Source: Actinomycetota bacterium
Lineage (GTDB): Bacteria; Actinomycetota; Acidimicrobiia; Acidimicrobiales; JAJPHE01
Reading direction: 5' to 3'
Assembly: GCA_027315345.1 (NCBI GenBank)
Contig: DAHUYE010000038.1
Span: 1 to 57,120, forward strand
DNA length: 57,120 nt
The position numbers and the translations under genes were made by a program. Below the pieces are notes generated by a model. The model was given only the letters and a program-made list of their open reading frames with translations, was not told the origin of the DNA and did no database searches. Within the stretch, counting starts at the first letter, position 1; each line of letters begins with the position of its first letter. Below, piece after piece: positions 17,108-25,620 of this stretch.

Positions 17108-17917
17108 CTACTCGGGCGTGCCCCTGGACGGGGCCTTCTTGGCCGCCGTCACCTTCTTGGCCGCCGTCGCCTTCTTGGCCGGGCGGGTACTGCGGCGATC
17201 TTTGGTGAGCTCCCCGGCCCCGAGCGCCTCCAGCAATGAGCGGCGGTCAGCGGCCCGGCCCGGAGCGCTCTCCTCCACCACCACGCCCTTCTGCATGAGC
17301 AGCAGCCGTTGGGCCAGGGCCATGGCGAAGCCCACGTTCTGCTCGACCAGGAGCATGGTCATACCCTCGGCCTGCAGGTCCTTGAGCACCGCCAGCAGGG
17401 TGGCGATGGCGGAGGGAGCCAGGCCGGCGGTCGGTTCATCCAGAATGAGCAGGCGCGGCCTGGCCAGCAGGGCCCGGGCCACGGCCAGGATGGCCTGCTG
17501 GCCTCCGGACAGATTCCCGGCCCGCTCCGCCCCCCTGGCCCCCAGCATCTCGAAACGCTCCACCACCGCCGCCCGGGCCGTCCTGTACTCGGAGTTGCCG
17601 AGCAGATAGCCGCCCACCCGGAGGTTCTGCTCGATGTTCAGGTCGCTGAAGATGCCCCGGCCCTGGGGCACGGCCACCATTCCCAACCGGGTGCGCTCCT
17701 CGACACCCAAATGGGTCACGTCGGTGCCGCGGAAGTGGACGGTCCCGGCCCTCACCGGCAGGATGCCGGTCAGGGTGCGCAGGGTCACCGACTTACCGGC
17801 CCCGTTGAGACCGAGAAGGGCGACCACCTCTCCCTCGGCTATGGACAGGTCGACCCCGTGCAGCACGGTGTGGCTGCCGTAGCCGGCCACCACCCCTTCA
17901 GCCTTCAGTAGGCTCAC
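17108..17917 (-). CDS. livF: LivF-type ABC transporter ATP-binding protein with Lys/Ala-rich tail
   Basis: This is the second ATPase of a branched-chain amino acid (HAAT) type importer. Walker A is GLNGAGKS, the signature is NLSGGQQ and Walker B is LLILDEPTAGLAP. The GTG start at 17917 overlaps the upstream fusion gene by 4 nt (GTGA). After the normal end of LivF, about 30 extra residues carry repeats of AKK (RPAKKATAAKKVTAAKK), a tail resembling those of actinobacterial histone-like proteins. This is unusual for an ABC ATPase. The tail could bind nucleic acid, acidic polymers or membranes, and nothing in the context decides. Confidence 0.9.
   Translation of the reverse strand: MSLLKAEGVVAGYGSHTVLHGVDLSIAEGEVVALLGLNGAGKSVTLRTLTGILPVRAGTVHFRGTDVTHLGVEERTRLGMVAVPQGRGIFSDLNIEQNLRVGGYLLGNSEYRTARAAVVERFEMLGARGAERAGNLSGGQQAILAVARALLARPRLLILDEPTAGLAPSAIATLLAVLKDLQAEGMTMLLVEQNVGFAMALAQRLLLMQKGVVVEESAPGRAADRRSLLEALGAGELTKDRRSTRPAKKATAAKKVTAAKKAPSRGTPE
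17136..17180 (-). repeat. 18-bp tandem repeats encoding the LivF tail
   Basis: Two copies of TTCTTGGCCGCCGTCACC (second with one change) and a 9-nt third half-copy encode the AAKK repeats at the C-terminus of the LivF-like ATPase. Confidence 0.8.
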
Positions 17918-19740
17918 GGGCGCGTCTCTCCCAGGTAGGCAGCCGCCACCTCGGACCGGCGCAGCACCTCGGCCGTCGGTCCGTGGGCGAGGACCGCTCC
18001 CGAATCGAGCACGTAACACTCATCGCAGACCGCGGTGACCAACGGCAGGTGGTGCTCGATGAGCAGGATGCTGGTCGAGTACGACTCGCTCACCGCCGCC
18101 AGCTGTTCGGCCAGGTGCTCGGCCGCAGCCGGGGACAGGCCGGCCGACGGCTCGTCCAACAGGAGCAGCCGCGGGTTGGGAGCGATGGCGCAGGCCAGTT
18201 CAACCAGTCGCTGCTGGCCGCCGGACAGGGAGCCCACCCTCACCTCGGCGTAGGAGGCCAGTCCGATGTCGGTCAGCAGTTCGTGGGCCAGTTCCAACGC
18301 CTCCTTCTCCCGCCGGCGGGCCGGCCCGGATCCGAACAACGCCCCCGGTCCGCCCGGCAGCCCGCAGTGCTGGGCCAGCAGGAGGTTCTCCACCAGGGAG
18401 GCGTCCTTCACCAGGCCGATCTGCTGGAAGGTCCGGGACATGCCCCGGGCGGCCCGCTCGTACGGGGGCAGGTTGGTCAGATCGACGCCGTCGAGCAGAA
18501 CTCGGCCGGCGGTGGGGCGAACCAGACCGCTGATGACGTTGAAGAGGGTGGATTTGCCGGCGCCGTTGGGCCCGACCAGGCCCACCCGGACGCCGGGGGC
18601 GACCTCCAGGCCGGCGGCGTCGACGGCCGTCACCCCGCCGAAGCGGACGGTGACGTCCTCGACCTGCAGCCGGGCCCCCCGGGCCGATCCCCCCACCGCC
18701 GACCCGTCTCGCTCATCCTCCTTCGGCGGCCGGCGTCGTCCCATGGATGGCAGGACGGCGTCGAGATCGTCTTGACCCTTCTGCAGGGCCCGCCGGTCGC
18801 GGGCCTCAGCCCACATCGACGGCAGGCCGCCGGGGTGGCGGGCCAGGGTTACGACCAGCAGAAGCGAGGCAACGATGAAGTTCCACTCCTGCAGGAATGA
18901 CAGCCACCGGGGCAGGGCGGTGAAGAGCATCCCGGCCACCAGCACCCCACCCCGGGAGCCCAGACCACCCACCACCACGATGATCAGGTAGAAGAGTGAC
19001 TGGTCGAAGGTGAAGCTGCTGTGGTTCACCACCGTCACCTGATAGGCGAACAGGGCGCCGGTGAATCCGGCCACCGCCCCGCTGGCCATGAAGGCGGCCA
19101 GCTTCGACCAGGCCACCCGGACACCGAAGGACGCCGCCACGTCCTCGTTCTCCCGGAGGGCGACCAGGGCCCGGCCCAGCCGGCCGTGGCGAAGCCTCAC
19201 GTCGAACATCCACACCAGGGCCAGTCCGATCAGCGGCACCACCACGTACCGGCTGGCCTCGTGCAGGCTGACGCCGAGGAGGTGTGGGCGGGGCACGGTG
19301 ATGCCCGAACCGAGCCCCGTGAGCTGCTGGACGTTGAAGAAGTAGTGATCGACGGCGTCGGCGAAGGCGAACGTGCTCAGGGCCAGATATATGCCCCGCA
19401 GGCGCAGGGCCGGCAGTCCGACCACCAGGGCGGCCAGGGCACCGACCGCTGTGCTGCCGACCACCGCCACCAGGAACGCCAGCGTGAGCGGTAGGTGCAG
19501 CTTGGTGGCCACCAGGCCGGTGGTGAACGCCCCCATCCCGAGGAAGGCCACCTGGCCCAACGACACCGGTCCGGCGTAGCCGGTGATGATGTTGAGCGAC
19601 AGGGCGAGCATCCCGGCCAGGACCCCGTAGCTGAACACGTCGATGTCGGGCTGGTTGATGACCCCGGCCGCCCCGGCCAGAGGCAGGACGACGGCCAGGG
19701 CCACGCAGGCCAGTGGGACGCCCCACAACCGCGGGGTCAT
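17914..19740 (-). CDS. LivM-LivG fusion: ABC permease fused to ATP-binding domain
   Basis: The first about 310 residues are a LivM permease with about nine membrane helices, including the EAA-like loop (LRENEDVAASFGV). A charged linker of about 45 residues leads to a complete LivG ATPase: Walker A GPNGAGKS, signature SLSGGQQ, Walker B LLLLDEPSAGLSP and H-loop IEHH. Fusing the two guarantees one permease per ATPase, and such fusions are known in actinobacteria. The ATG start overlaps livH by 4 nt (ATGA) and its stop overlaps livF. Together with LivH, LivF and the lipoprotein this makes a complete importer. Confidence 0.93.
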   Translation of the reverse strand: MTPRLWGVPLACVALAVVLPLAGAAGVINQPDIDVFSYGVLAGMLALSLNIITGYAGPVSLGQVAFLGMGAFTTGLVATKLHLPLTLAFLVAVVGSTAVGALAALVVGLPALRLRGIYLALSTFAFADAVDHYFFNVQQLTGLGSGITVPRPHLLGVSLHEASRYVVVPLIGLALVWMFDVRLRHGRLGRALVALRENEDVAASFGVRVAWSKLAAFMASGAVAGFTGALFAYQVTVVNHSSFTFDQSLFYLIIVVVGGLGSRGGVLVAGMLFTALPRWLSFLQEWNFIVASLLLVVTLARHPGGLPSMWAEARDRRALQKGQDDLDAVLPSMGRRRPPKEDERDGSAVGGSARGARLQVEDVTVRFGGVTAVDAAGLEVAPGVRVGLVGPNGAGKSTLFNVISGLVRPTAGRVLLDGVDLTNLPPYERAARGMSRTFQQIGLVKDASLVENLLLAQHCGLPGGPGALFGSGPARRREKEALELAHELLTDIGLASYAEVRVGSLSGGQQRLVELACAIAPNPRLLLLDEPSAGLSPAAAEHLAEQLAAVSESYSTSILLIEHHLPLVTAVCDECYVLDSGAVLAHGPTAEVLRRSEVAAAYLGETRP

Positions 19741-20618
19741 GCCGCTCCCCGGGCCAGGATGCCGCGGGGCCGGACCAGGAGCACCCCCAGCACCAGGGCC
19801 ATGAGGATCACCTCGGGCAGGCCCGGATAGTGGACGAAGGCCTCGATGGAGTAGGCCTCCACCAGGCCCACGATCAAGCCGCCGTAGACCGCCCCGGGCA
19901 GGTCACCGAAGCCCCCGACCAGGGCCGCCACCAGACCCCGGAACAACAAGGTCCCGGACATGAAGAAGGGATAGATGACCCCCTGGGTCGGCCCGGCCAG
20001 CAGGCCGGCCACCCCAGCCAGCACGGCGGCGCCGACCCAGGTGAAAGCGGAAACCTTGGCGGCCGGGACGCCGAGCAGGCGGGCCGTGTCGGAGTCCTGG
20101 GCGCTGGCCAGCACCCCCAGACCGAAGCGGGTGCGGCGCAGCACCACCCCGAGGGTGGCCGAGGCGATGACGGCGGCGGCAATGGCGTATATGTAGACCG
20201 GGGTCAGTAGGTACCCGGCCACGCTCACGCCCTGGAAGCCGAGGCTGGGCGGGGGCAGCACTTCCGGGCTGGACCCGAAGACCTTGGCCTCCAAGCCGTA
20301 GAGGGTGAAGGCCACCCCGAGGGTGGCGATGGTGAGTGACACCCGGGACGCCTCCCGCATCGGGGTGGCCACAAATCGATGCATGACGTAGCCCACGACC
20401 GCCGCCGCCGCCAGGCCGGCCAACGCCCCGACCACCCAGTTCTGGTGGTGGCGGCCGATCAGCTCCCAGGCGATGAAGGCCGCCAGGGTGCCCACCTCGC
20501 CCTGGGCGAAGTTGATGGCCCGGGTCGCCTTGTACACCAGGGACAGCCCCAGGGCGATGAGGGCGTAGATGGTCCCGTTGGCCAGGCCGAGGACGGTGAA
20601 CTGGAGGATGTGGCCCAC
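19737..20618 (-). CDS. livH: LivH-type ABC permease
   Basis: This 293-residue protein of about eight membrane helices has the classic LivH opening LANGTIYALIALGLSLVY and the sequence RAINFAQGEVGTL. The EAA-type loop is SAQDSDTARLLGV. It would pair with the LivM part of the next gene to form the channel. GTG at 20618 lies 33 nt after the end of the binding-protein gene. The importer class carries branched-chain or other amino acids, urea, amides or aromatic acids, so the substrate is not fixed by this subunit. Confidence 0.93.
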   Translation of the reverse strand: MGHILQFTVLGLANGTIYALIALGLSLVYKATRAINFAQGEVGTLAAFIAWELIGRHHQNWVVGALAGLAAAAVVGYVMHRFVATPMREASRVSLTIATLGVAFTLYGLEAKVFGSSPEVLPPPSLGFQGVSVAGYLLTPVYIYAIAAAVIASATLGVVLRRTRFGLGVLASAQDSDTARLLGVPAAKVSAFTWVGAAVLAGVAGLLAGPTQGVIYPFFMSGTLLFRGLVAALVGGFGDLPGAVYGGLIVGLVEAYSIEAFVHYPGLPEVILMALVLGVLLVRPRGILARGAA

Positions 20619-20651
20619 TTCAGGCGGGGCCTGAGTGGGAACGCCGCCCCA

Positions 20652-22163
20652 TCAGAAGGAACTCTGGCAGGTGGCCTGCTGTCGCCACACCGTGGAGCCG
20701 TTCTCCCGGTAGGCGGAGAAGAGATTGATCATGCTGCCCCCGAAGTTCGGGTTGGAGGAGAAGTTGACCGGGCACAGCGGCCCGGTGGTGACCTGCCAGC
20801 CGGAATGGAAGATGCCCACGATGTCGTCCCGGGTGCAGTTGTTGCCGCAGGTCTTGAACAGGTCGGTGATCTGCTCGAAGGCCAGCCACGTCATCCAATC
20901 GATGTCATCGGGGCTGTGACCGGCGTCGTACTGCTTGTAGACGTTGATCATCTGCTGCTCTTCCGGCCACCAGGCCACGTTCGGGTTGTTGGGATCGAAG
21001 GCCGGCGTGATCCAGGCAGCCAGAGTGGGCTTGGGCGCCGGGCTCTGGTTATCGATGTCCTTGCCCACCGTCTGGGTCACCAGGTTGAAACCGTCGGGGG
21101 TCACGTAGGCGGGGTAGTAGCCCTGGTTGGCAGCCTGCTCCACGAAGGCATCCATGGCCAGGGCATTCATCCACAGATAGACCGTCTTGACCCCGGCCAC
21201 CTTGAGCTCGGTGATGTAGGCCTGGAAGCCGCTGGTGTCCCCGCCGGAGTTGGTGGTGTAGGAGTTCTGATCCACCGAACTTCCGCCGTGGGCGTCCATC
21301 CAGGCCTTGTAGGTGGTGTAGCCCCCGACCCAGGCGGCGTCGTTCACGTACACCGCTCCATAGGGGCCGGGGTAGTGGCGGTCGAGTTCGGCCTGGGCCA
21401 CCCACTTTCCGACCTGCTGGATGGTGGGTGAGGAGGTGAAGCTGTAGGTGTAGTGGCCGGTCCCGGCATCGGCCATGGTGTAGATGTAGATGAAGTGGTC
21501 CTGCTCGGCCAGCTGGCGGACCACGGGATCCTGGTCGAAACCGATTCCCCCCAGCACGAGGAACGGGTTCAGGGACTCGCACTCCTGGGCGGCCACCTGG
21601 GCGCCCTGGGCGGTGTACTCGTCGTCCTCGATGGTCATGTTCACCTTGCGGCCGATGACGCCGCCGTTGGCGTTCAGCCAGGTCCAGTAGACGCCGAGAT
21701 CCTGGGGCCTCTCGTTGAAGGCGTCCCCGAGCACGGTGGCGGCGTGCATGCACAGGGTGATGGTGGAGGCGGTGATCCCCTGGGTCTCCGCCGCCCCACT
21801 CCAGAGGTGCGCCGGCGTGTAGTGGAAGCCGGACACCGTCCCGCCCCCCGTCCCCCCGGCTACCTGACCGCCGCCGGAGGAAGCGCTGTTCGATCCCGAC
21901 TGGCCGCCGCCCAAGCCTCCGCTTGAACCACCAGAGGCCAGGGAGTTGCCGGCGGCACCGGCCGCCTGGGTCGTGGGAGAGCCCGCCACGGTGGTAGTGG
22001 TGGCCTGCCCGCTCACCGTTCCCGATGGCCCGGAAGCGGTCTCCTGATGGGTCTTGGACCCCGCCGTGGGCGATGAGCTGCCACAGGCGGCCATCAGCAT
22101 TCCGAGACACACCACCGCTATCACGCCTCGGCGCCCGGCCCTGGGAACGATCGACTCAAACAT
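20652..22163 (-). CDS. Substrate-binding lipoprotein of the Liv-type ABC transporter
   Basis: The 503-residue protein starts with a lipoprotein signal peptide ending in the lipobox LMAAC (Cys about residue 27). A Ser/Thr/Gly-rich linker of about 80 residues follows, and then a type I periplasmic-binding fold (Peripla_BP_6 type). Lines such as HDAATVLGDAF and PFLVLGGIGFDQDP fit this family. A good Shine-Dalgarno (AGGAGG, 6 nt from ATG) is present. The gene begins within the last 8 nt of the alpha/beta hydrolase, so the two are coupled. The ligand is unknown, but coupling to a hydrolase suggests an ester, lactone or amide compound or a product of one. Confidence 0.9.
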   Translation of the reverse strand: MFESIVPRAGRRGVIAVVCLGMLMAACGSSSPTAGSKTHQETASGPSGTVSGQATTTTVAGSPTTQAAGAAGNSLASGGSSGGLGGGQSGSNSASSGGGQVAGGTGGGTVSGFHYTPAHLWSGAAETQGITASTITLCMHAATVLGDAFNERPQDLGVYWTWLNANGGVIGRKVNMTIEDDEYTAQGAQVAAQECESLNPFLVLGGIGFDQDPVVRQLAEQDHFIYIYTMADAGTGHYTYSFTSSPTIQQVGKWVAQAELDRHYPGPYGAVYVNDAAWVGGYTTYKAWMDAHGGSSVDQNSYTTNSGGDTSGFQAYITELKVAGVKTVYLWMNALAMDAFVEQAANQGYYPAYVTPDGFNLVTQTVGKDIDNQSPAPKPTLAAWITPAFDPNNPNVAWWPEEQQMINVYKQYDAGHSPDDIDWMTWLAFEQITDLFKTCGNNCTRDDIVGIFHSGWQVTTGPLCPVNFSSNPNFGGSMINLFSAYRENGSTVWRQQATCQSSF

Positions 22164-23115
22164 GCTGGCCTCCTGATTGAACTGAGGGTGCGGCTAGGGA
22201 TGAACTGACCTCATGCGTGCCGAAGGCGAGCCGGGCGATCTCGGCCGCGCCCCGGGCTCCGAACATGAGGCTGTAGTGGTTGGTGTCGGGGATGACTTCG
22301 TCCACCAGCTGGGGCAGGGTCCTACGCCACTGGTCGACGACCGCCTCGGGCAAGAGGGGCTCGGGCTGGTTCAACAGGCCACGCTCGGCTCGGAGCAGCA
22401 CGATGGGGCACCGCAGCGACTCGAGGGCCTCGGAGATGACCTGCGGGTCCTGGAGAGTCTGGGCGCTGTCCTCTCTGACGGCCGCCTCGGATACCCGGGA
22501 CCGGAACCCGCCCTCCACCGCCTCGAGGTCGTAAAGCAGGTAGGCCTCTGTGTCCTCGCTGAGCCCGTCGGTGAAGGACGGATGGGCCCGCCAGAAGTCG
22601 AGGTAGTCCTCCTCCGACCCGAAGACGGTCCCCAACCGGGCCAGAGCCGGCCCGAGGACGGCCTCCAGGACGGCGCCCGGGTCCAGGCCGGGGGGCAGGG
22701 GCGGGGGGAGACCTCCATCGACCAGAACCAGTCGGTCGACCAACTCGGGGAACTCGGCCGCCAGGACCACGGCCACATAGCCGCCCATCGACTCCCCCAC
22801 CACCACGGCCGGGCCGGAGCCGAGCGCGTCGATGACCCGGGCGCAGTCGCGGGCGTGGGCCTGCATGCCGTAGGGGCCGGGCAGTCGTCCACTGGCCCCA
22901 CGGCCCCGAAGGTCCGGAGCCAGAAGTTGGTGGGCGGCGTCCAGGTGGCGGGCCACCGGGGCCAGCGACACCGACGACGCCGTCACCCCGTGGATGCCGA
23001 TGACGGTCCGGCTGCCCGCACCCCACCGAGCCGTGCGCAGCGAGCCCCCGGGCACGTCCACATCCACGAACTCCGGCGCCACGCCGCCACCCGGATCGGC
23101 CACGATTCCCCCCAC
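22156..23115 (-). CDS. Alpha/beta hydrolase, first gene of the Liv operon
   Basis: This 319-residue cytosolic enzyme has the oxyanion-region motif GIHGVTAS, the nucleophile elbow GESMGGY (Ser) and a C-terminal catalytic His in DTNHYSLM. DLRGRGAS is also typical of this family. The frame is open further upstream, but GTG at 23115 has a fitting Shine-Dalgarno (GGGAG) and follows the operator, so it is preferred. It leads the operon hydrolase - binding protein - permease - permease/ATPase - ATPase, facing the TetR gene. The likely task is intracellular cleavage of the imported compound or a related inducer. The real substrate is unknown. Confidence 0.87.
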   Translation of the reverse strand: MGGIVADPGGGVAPEFVDVDVPGGSLRTARWGAGSRTVIGIHGVTASSVSLAPVARHLDAAHQLLAPDLRGRGASGRLPGPYGMQAHARDCARVIDALGSGPAVVVGESMGGYVAVVLAAEFPELVDRLVLVDGGLPPPLPPGLDPGAVLEAVLGPALARLGTVFGSEEDYLDFWRAHPSFTDGLSEDTEAYLLYDLEAVEGGFRSRVSEAAVREDSAQTLQDPQVISEALESLRCPIVLLRAERGLLNQPEPLLPEAVVDQWRRTLPQLVDEVIPDTNHYSLMFGARGAAEIARLAFGTHEVSSSLAAPSVQSGGQHV

Positions 23116-23125
23116 GCTCCCGTTC

Positions 23126-23139
23126 CTAACGATCGTTCG
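23126..23139 (-). promoter_or_regulatory. Predicted TetR operator at the hydrolase/Liv promoter
   Basis: CTAACGATCGTTCG contains the perfect palindrome AACGATCGTT (23128-23137), 11 nt before the hydrolase GTG. A perfect -35 hexamer TTGACA for the minus strand lies at 23180-23175, so the site sits downstream of the promoter, where a repressor would block transcription. A near-identical site lies at 23230. Confidence 0.65.
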
Positions 23140-23229
23140 TTGGCTGGGGCAGTGAACCACGGCCGTCACAATGGTGTCAAATAGGCCTAAATCCTGACCA
23201 ATTGACCGCACCGGGTCCGGCCGCGCAGA

Positions 23230-23243
23230 CTAACGGTCGTTCG
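23230..23243 (+). promoter_or_regulatory. Predicted TetR operator at its own promoter
   Basis: CTAACGGTCGTTCG differs from the site at 23126 in one base of 14 and lies about 20 nt before the TetR ATG. A TTGACC element at 23202 could be the -35. Two matching sites in one divergent region strongly suggest autoregulation together with control of the Liv operon. Confidence 0.62.
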
Positions 23244-23264
23244 GTCTATCCCGGAGGGGGAGCA

Positions 23265-23909
23265 ATGCCCGAGGCCCAGGCCCCATCCAACGCCCAGGCC
23301 CCCGATGAAGAGCTGTTGCCACCGCGGGCGGCCGCCGATGGCACCCACCGGCGCATCCTGGAGGAGGCCCTGGTCCGTTTCGGGGCCCGAGGCTTCCACG
23401 GCGTGTCCGTACGGGAGATCGCCCAAGCGGCCGGGATCCGGGCCAGCTCGGTCTACGCCCACCTCGAGTCGAAAGAACAGCTCCTCTTCGAGCTGATGCT
23501 GATCGGTCATGAGGAACACCACGCCCGGTTGCGCCAGGCCGGTCTGGAGGCCGGACCGGACCCGCTCGACCAGCTCGGCCGGGTGGTGGAGGCCCACGTA
23601 CGCATGCACGCCACCTACCCCCTCCTCTGCCAGGTGGCCAATCGGGAGCTGGCCGCCCTGACCCCGTCCAGCGCCGATCGGGTCATCTCCGTCCGGCGCC
23701 AGTCCGAGCAGGTCTTCACCGACGTGATCAGCCGGGGGGTCCGCCTGGGCGTGTGTCAGGTGCCCGACCCGTGGTTGGCCACCGCCGCCATCGGCGCCAT
23801 GGGCATCCGGGTGGCGGAGTGGTGGGACCAGGCCCGGGGCTTCGATGTCGAAGCGGTGGTGTCGGCTTACGTGGAATTCGCCGTTCGGCTGGTGAGGCCG
23901 ACCAGCTGA
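23265..23909 (+). CDS. TetR-family transcriptional regulator
   Basis: The 214-residue protein has an N-terminal extension of about 25 residues. The TetR helix-turn-helix follows (HRRILEEALVRFGARGFHGVSVREIAQAAGIR, with the recognition part ASSVYAHLESKEQLL), then a helical ligand-binding domain. Regulators with this fold often respond to acyl-CoA or small hydrophobic ligands. ATG at 23265 has a strong Shine-Dalgarno (GGAGGGGG). The gene is divergent from the hydrolase/Liv operon, with two matching operators between them. It is therefore the probable repressor of that operon, released by the transported compound or its hydrolysis product. Confidence 0.92.
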   Translation: MPEAQAPSNAQAPDEELLPPRAAADGTHRRILEEALVRFGARGFHGVSVREIAQAAGIRASSVYAHLESKEQLLFELMLIGHEEHHARLRQAGLEAGPDPLDQLGRVVEAHVRMHATYPLLCQVANRELAALTPSSADRVISVRRQSEQVFTDVISRGVRLGVCQVPDPWLATAAIGAMGIRVAEWWDQARGFDVEAVVSAYVEFAVRLVRPTS

Positions 23910-23997
23910 GGATGGCCTGAGAGCCGGTCCCGGGTAGGGCGCGACCGCCCATAGGATCACGCCCTGGATTCCCCGGACCGAGGACGGCCCCAGAAAA

Positions 23998-25593
23998 TTG
24001 TCACAACCAACCGCTCAGACTGGAACCGCCGGTCTGCCCAGGGGGAACCGACGCCGGCTGCGGCCGACTGTGGCCATCCTGGTGGTCATCGCCCTGCTGC
24101 TGGCCGTGGCGGTCGGGTACGCCTACCACCTGACCCACGGGTTCAAGCGCACCGATGTGCACGGGCTGGCCGGAGCCCTCACCAGCGGCCAGGAGGGCGG
24201 AACCGAGAACATCCTCATGGCCGGTTCCACATCCCGCTGCGCCTTGACCGTGCAGAACCCCGCCTACGGGCTGTGTTCCCAGGGGGTCAACGGCGTCAAC
24301 AGCGACGTGATCATGATCCTGCACGTCGATCCAACCCGCCACCGGCTGGCCCTCCTTTCGATCCCGCGGGACCTGTTCATCCCCAACGCCCGCAGCGACG
24401 GTGCCAACAAGATCGACGCCGGCCTCTACCAAGGTCTGTCCCAGTTGGTCTCGGCCATCGAGGATGACTTCGGCATTCCCATCCAACACGCCGTATCGCT
24501 CAACTTCGACCAGTTCGCCAACGTGGTGGATGCCCTGGGCGGGATCAACATGTCCTTTCCCATGTCCGTCTTCGACGCCGAGTCCGGACTCAACGTCCGG
24601 GCCGCCACCTGTGTCCACCTCAACGGAACCCAGGCCCTCCAGGTCGTCCGGGCCCGTCACCTGCAGTACAAGTCCAGCACGTCGGGCCCCTACGCCGCCT
24701 ACTGGCCCCAGGAGGTCCAGAGCGACCTGGCCCGCATCCGGAGGGACCACGAATTCCTCCGGGTCCTGGCTTCGGCGGCTACCAAGAAGGGGCTCGGAAA
24801 CCCGATCACCGACATCAATCTGGTCGGATCGCTCAAGTCGGACTTCACCTTCGACCAGTCCTGGTCGGTGACGGACATGGCCAGGCTGCTGGTGGATTTT
24901 CACGCCGTCAACATCAACTCAGTGCCCCAGTTGACCCTGCCGGTGGCAGTGGTGACCGACCCGAACGGAGCCGGTGGCAGCCTCATCTACCGCGGCTCCG
25001 CCTATGGCCAGGTCGAGTTCCCAACCCTGCCCGCTGACCGGGCCGTCATCGACCAGGTCCTCGGGATCTCCCCCACCACCGATGCACTCACCGGCCAGGC
25101 CCTGCCCGCCCCCTCCGCCGTCAATGTCTCGGTCATGAACGGCACCGGCGTGGCCGATCAGGCCGGCTCCACCGCCACGGCGCTGGCTGCCCTCGGGTTC
25201 CACACCGTGGGCACCGGTGACGTTCCGGCGGTGGGGGACGTGGCCGAGACAAGGGTGTACTACGGCTCGCACGCCCCCGCCGCCGAGGCCGCCGCCGAGG
25301 CCGTGGCCGGCTCCATGAGTGGATCGGTCGTCATCGGCTACAACCCGAGCCAGATGACCGATGGGGCCCAGGTGACCGTCGTGACCGGGACCCAGTTCAG
25401 CGTGGATCAGCCGGCCGCTCCGGCCGGCACCGCCGGCTCACCCCCCTCCTCGCCACCCACCACTTCGGCGCCGCCGTCTTCTTCGAGCATCGCCCCCCCT
25501 ACAGCGCCCAACTCCAACCTGGCTCCCTGGGATCCGCGGGCCTGCCCGGCCGGCGCAACCCCCACTGCACCGGTGGCCAACCCGGTCGGCTAG
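23998..25593 (+). CDS. LytR-CpsA-Psr (LCP) family protein with C-terminal LytR_C domain
   Basis: This 531-residue protein has a cytosolic basic start, one membrane helix (about residues 22-44) and an extracytosolic LCP domain. The LCP part shows NSDVIMILHVDP, LLSIPRDLF, the Lys in ANKIDAGLY and the Arg in VVRARHLQ. A LytR_C-like region (VNVSVMNGTGVADQAG) and a Pro/Ser-rich tail follow. LCP enzymes move polymers such as arabinogalactan or teichoic-acid-like glycans from lipid carriers to peptidoglycan. TTG at 23998 is the only suitable start before the helix. No close partner gene is present, so the polymer is unknown. Confidence 0.9.
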   Translation: MSQPTAQTGTAGLPRGNRRRLRPTVAILVVIALLLAVAVGYAYHLTHGFKRTDVHGLAGALTSGQEGGTENILMAGSTSRCALTVQNPAYGLCSQGVNGVNSDVIMILHVDPTRHRLALLSIPRDLFIPNARSDGANKIDAGLYQGLSQLVSAIEDDFGIPIQHAVSLNFDQFANVVDALGGINMSFPMSVFDAESGLNVRAATCVHLNGTQALQVVRARHLQYKSSTSGPYAAYWPQEVQSDLARIRRDHEFLRVLASAATKKGLGNPITDINLVGSLKSDFTFDQSWSVTDMARLLVDFHAVNINSVPQLTLPVAVVTDPNGAGGSLIYRGSAYGQVEFPTLPADRAVIDQVLGISPTTDALTGQALPAPSAVNVSVMNGTGVADQAGSTATALAALGFHTVGTGDVPAVGDVAETRVYYGSHAPAAEAAAEAVAGSMSGSVVIGYNPSQMTDGAQVTVVTGTQFSVDQPAAPAGTAGSPPSSPPTTSAPPSSSSIAPPTAPNSNLAPWDPRACPAGATPTAPVANPVG

Positions 25594-25620
25594 AGCCTGG
25601 CCGAACCAGCAGACTGAGTG

